Of a DNA stretch of 12,134 nucleotides, positions 7,329 through 12,134 are shown one piece after another. The notes below the pieces were generated by a model. That model had not been told where the DNA came from. It made no database searches and saw only the letters and a list, made by a program, of their open reading frames with translations. Position 1 is the stretch's first letter. The number at the start of each line of letters is the position of its first letter. Location: positions 1 through 12,134 of the forward strand of contig JABWBL010000055.1 of assembly GCA_013360535.1 (NCBI GenBank), written 5' to 3'. The DNA comes from Planctomycetaceae bacterium. Lineage in GTDB: Bacteria > Planctomycetota > UBA1135 > GCA-002686595. A program made the translations under genes and the position numbers.

Positions 7329-8999
7329 ATGCTCGCTCTTCCTGCACGCTCGCGTCGTCTCCTGTCCGTGCTCACGCTCTCGCTGGCCTCGGCCGCTCCC
7401 GCCTGGGCGCAGCAGTGCCCGCCGGATCCGTTCGAGCCCAACGATGACTGCGCGACGGCGGTCACGCTGCCGCTGGGGCTGCACACCGGGCTCACGGTTC
7501 CCGACGGGGGCGCGGACGTCTTTCGCGTGACGGTGCCTGCGGGCCAGCGGCTGGTCGCGACCGTGTCGGTGCCCAACTCGGCGAACCTGCTCGGCTTCTT
7601 CCGGATCCTCGAGGATCAGGGGCCGTCGGGGACCTGCAACTTCGGCGACGCGGGGCTCGCGTTCGGGTTCGTCGAGCTCGGGGTCACGCAGCTCACGCTC
7701 GCGTGGAGCGCGAGCGCGACGGCGCCGGCGACCTTCCTCGTGCGCTTCGACACGTTCTTCACGGCCTGCACGACCTACGACCTCGACCTCACGGCGATTC
7801 CCGAGCCGTGCCTCGGCGGGCCGCCGGACATGTTCGAGCCGAACTCGGACTGCGGTGCGCCGAGCGTGTTGCCGGTGGGCCTGCACACGGGCCTCGACGT
7901 CGCGATCGCGGAGCGCGACTACTACTCGCTCGTGCTGCAGCCCGGCGAGCTCGTCTCGGTCGAGCCCGTCGGCCTGTCGAACCTCGACGTGCTCCGGCTC
8001 TCGGCCTGGGACCTGAACGTGACCTGCGGTGACCCGAGCGCGATCGCGTTCGGCACGACCGTCTACGGCAGCGGGCTGCAAGGCCTGCACCTCTTCAATC
8101 CGGGCGCGACGCCGCGTCCGCTCGTGCTGGAGGTCGCTCCGGTTCCCGATCAGGATTCGCAGACGGGCTTCTGCGTCGCCTACGGCCTCGACGTGAAGAG
8201 CCAGGTCGATCCGTGCGGCGTCTTCACCGGCGATCCGTTCGAGCCGAACGACTTCTGCGGCGCGGCCGCGCGGCTCTCGGGTCCGCAGTCGGGGTTGAGC
8301 CTCTCGCGGCACGATTTCGACTGGTTCGAGGTGCAGGTGCCGCCGCGTTCGACCGTGCGCTTGCTCACGACCTCGACGGGAACCGGCGAGTCGCGCCTGA
8401 TGATGCTCCACTCGGGCTGCAGCGGCTCCACCGCCGAATTCCTCGCCTCGAGCGCCCATGTCTATGCGGATTCGCTCGACCCGCGGCAGTTCCTCACGTG
8501 GACGAACCACACCACGACTCCGTTCACGACGCGGCTGCGCGTGGGGAGCCCCAACGGCGGGTTCGCGAACGGCTACTGCGACACCTACGACCTCGACCTC
8601 GACCTCACGCTCGGCCAACCCTTCTGCCGCGTCGAACGCAACTCCACCGGCGAAGGCGCGCGCCTCGTCGCGAGCGGCTCGACGACACCCGGTGTCGGAG
8701 CTCTCGTGCTGAGCGCCGGCCCGCTGCCCGCCAACCGTCCCGGCATGCTGCTGATGAGCCGCACGGAACGGCCCGCGACGATCTTCGGTCAGGGCTTCCT
8801 GTGCCTCGCGGCGCCCATCGTGCGCCTGCCGATCACGACGACCGGCTCCGGCACGCTCGTCACCACGCTCGACTGGACCGGCGCATCCGCCGCGATCGCA
8901 CTCGGCGACGTGTGGTCCTTCCAGGCCTGGTTCCGCGATCCCGTGCCGGGAGCCCTGGGCGTGCACACGAGCGAAGGCCTGCGCCTGTCGTTCCCGTGA
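7329..8999 (+). CDS. Secreted protein with three FEPN (PPC-like) repeats and W[YF]RD C-terminal domain
   Basis: The protein has 556 residues. ATG at 7329 follows GGAGGTG and starts a Sec signal peptide (ARSRR, a hydrophobic core, then PAWA/QQ, with likely cleavage after Ala27). Three repeats of about 134 residues begin at 33 (DPFEPNDDC), 167 (DMFEPNSDC) and 302 (DPFEPNDFC). Each continues with 'GL-x-[VS]' and '[DY][VYW]F/YxVxV/L', the pattern of bacterial pre-peptidase C-terminal (PPC) beta-sandwich domains, and ends near 'C-x2-Y-[DG]-LD', mostly followed by PC. The repeated Cys suggest disulfides outside the cytoplasm. The last 120 residues, with LPANRPG (466) and AWFRDP (533-538), match the C-terminal domain of the protein at 593-2452. 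PPC domains usually accompany secreted enzymes, but no catalytic domain is present here. A surface or adhesive role is only inference. Confidence 0.85.
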   Translation: MLALPARSRRLLSVLTLSLASAAPAWAQQCPPDPFEPNDDCATAVTLPLGLHTGLTVPDGGADVFRVTVPAGQRLVATVSVPNSANLLGFFRILEDQGPSGTCNFGDAGLAFGFVELGVTQLTLAWSASATAPATFLVRFDTFFTACTTYDLDLTAIPEPCLGGPPDMFEPNSDCGAPSVLPVGLHTGLDVAIAERDYYSLVLQPGELVSVEPVGLSNLDVLRLSAWDLNVTCGDPSAIAFGTTVYGSGLQGLHLFNPGATPRPLVLEVAPVPDQDSQTGFCVAYGLDVKSQVDPCGVFTGDPFEPNDFCGAAARLSGPQSGLSLSRHDFDWFEVQVPPRSTVRLLTTSTGTGESRLMMLHSGCSGSTAEFLASSAHVYADSLDPRQFLTWTNHTTTPFTTRLRVGSPNGGFANGYCDTYDLDLDLTLGQPFCRVERNSTGEGARLVASGSTTPGVGALVLSAGPLPANRPGMLLMSRTERPATIFGQGFLCLAAPIVRLPITTTGSGTLVTTLDWTGASAAIALGDVWSFQAWFRDPVPGALGVHTSEGLRLSFP

Positions 9000-9571
9000 G
9001 CCCGAGGGCCGCCGATGCGCGGGCGCGTTCGCCCCGCCGAGCGCGAGTTGCCGTGTCCGTTCTCGTCGGGCTCGCGCTCGGCCTGGCGGGCGTCGCGTGC
9101 AGCTCGACGAAGCCACCGGAGCACGGCAGCGTCGAGTTCGAGGCGCACCGACCGACCTGCATTCGCGCGCTGGGCGCGTCGAATCGCACGGCGGCGGTGG
9201 AGGCGACCGAAATCGTCGACGAGTGCGTGGAGTCCACGCTGGAGGAGCGCGGCTATCGACGTGGCGACCGGACACGTTCGGCGACGCTGCACGTCGTCAT
9301 CGAGACGTGGGGGCGGTTCGACCGCGAGCCGCACGTGCGCGTGTCGGGCGAGCTCTTCGACGACGCGAGTGGCACGCTGATCTGGAGCGGCGCCGCAGAG
9401 GAGGGCGGGCAGTCGAGTTTCGAGGAAGACGAAGACTCGAGCTGGCTCGAGAGCGTGCTCGCGAGCTTGCTCGATTCTGCCGTGGACGCCTTGATCAGCA
9501 GCCAGGCAAGCGCGGGCCGCACCGCCGTGGAGTCGATGCTCCGCACGCTGCCCATGGTCCGCGGTCGCTGA
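8996..9571 (+). CDS. Small predicted lipoprotein, DUF4136-like appearance, function unknown
   Basis: I start this gene at GTG 8996, which overlaps the TGA of the preceding gene (GTGA), giving 191 residues. This start supplies the positively charged n-region (RSPRRAR) before the hydrophobic stretch SVLVGLALGLAG and the lipobox Cys35 (G-V-A-C). The alternative GTG at 9053 would begin inside the hydrophobic core with no charge, so I prefer 8996, although no Shine-Dalgarno is visible for either. The mature part has a helix ending LEERGYRRGD, then strands (TLHVVIETW, HVRVSGELFD, GTLIWSGAA), an acidic stretch EEDEDSSW and a C-terminal helix. The order 'variable helix, ADL-like strand, GxLxxDxxxGxLIWxGxA' recalls DUF4136-type lipoproteins, but I cannot confirm the family. 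It is probably cotranscribed and translationally coupled with the FEPN-repeat protein. Confidence 0.75.
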   Translation: MSPRAADARARSPRRARVAVSVLVGLALGLAGVACSSTKPPEHGSVEFEAHRPTCIRALGASNRTAAVEATEIVDECVESTLEERGYRRGDRTRSATLHVVIETWGRFDREPHVRVSGELFDDASGTLIWSGAAEEGGQSSFEEDEDSSWLESVLASLLDSAVDALISSQASAGRTAVESMLRTLPMVRGR

Positions 9572-9620
9572 CACTGTCCGTCCGGAGGGGGCTTCGAGCG
9601 GCGGGGCCTGCAGAAACCGA

Positions 9621-9656
9621 GCGGGCCACCCGGAAGCGTGCTTCCGGATGGCCCGC
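9621..9656. terminator. Strong inverted repeat between convergent genes, likely bidirectional terminator
   Basis: GCGGGCCA (9621-9628) pairs with TGGCCCGC (9649-9656), and CCGGAAGC (9630-9637) with GCTTCCGG (9640-9647). A single C/A mismatch interrupts a near-perfect 17-bp stem. It sits 50 nt after the lipoprotein stop and 20 nt past the katG stop, between genes that face each other. On the katG strand the stem is followed by TCGGTTTC, a weak T-run; the other strand has none. A shared terminator is the simplest reading. Confidence 0.65.
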
Positions 9657-9675
9657 GTGAGAAAGGGCGCTGGGA

Positions 9676-12134
<2,459 letters not shown>

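Noticed and set aside
5371..7347. 658-codon minus-strand frame opposite the lipoprotein gene
   Set aside because: It is His/Arg-rich with no motif, and is the antisense shadow of genes that have a signal peptide and paralogy.
7323..9275. 650-codon minus-strand frame opposite the FEPN-repeat gene
   Set aside because: It is an antisense shadow; the plus strand has repeats, a signal peptide and a strong ribosome site.

Overview
The window is very GC-rich and has no mobile elements, CRISPR arrays or RNA genes that I can see. It looks like chromosomal DNA from a Planctomycetota bacterium (inference). The supporting signs are large secreted proteins ending in a 'W[YF]RD' C-terminal domain, a MopE-like Cys/Asp metal-binding motif, tandem FEPN-type PPC-like repeats, and an ECF sigma / small zinc-finger anti-sigma pair. 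Myxococcota or another large-genome, secretion-rich lineage is the main alternative. I do not claim a genus.

Layout, left to right. (1) 1-428 (+): the 3' end of an ECF sigma factor gene, overlapping by GTGA with a small HxxxCxxC anti-sigma factor. (2) 593-2452 (+): a secreted beta-propeller-like protein with a MopE-type motif and the W[YF]RD C-terminal domain, preceded by a structured, Shine-Dalgarno-rich leader. (3) 2463-3740 (-): a polytopic putative Na+/H+ antiporter, convergent with gene 2. (4) 3868-5805 and 5884-7134 (+): two paralogous envelope proteins of unknown function. One has a signal anchor and the other is a lipoprotein. They share a roughly 100-residue module and a PPK[LI]PGY C-terminus. 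(5) 7329-8999 (+): a secreted protein with three Cys-bounded FEPN repeats and the same W[YF]RD domain as gene 2. A small lipoprotein gene (8996-9571) overlaps its end by GTGA. (6) 9676-11958 (-): katG, encoding a complete catalase-peroxidase whose N-terminus is a lipoprotein signal. It lies 4 nt downstream of the C-terminal part of a Fur/PerR-family regulator gene (11963-12134, cut by the window edge).

Two themes stand out. Most genes encode exported or membrane proteins (two Sec-type secreted proteins, three predicted lipoproteins including KatG, one anchored protein and one antiporter), so the region is envelope-directed. The right end is a peroxide-stress operon: the regulator and katG are tightly coupled, with the katG ribosome site inside the last codons of the regulator. 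A strong imperfect palindrome at 9621-9656 separates this operon from the lipoprotein gene facing it. No gene-free stretch exceeds 300 bases; the longest are 429-592 and 7135-7328.
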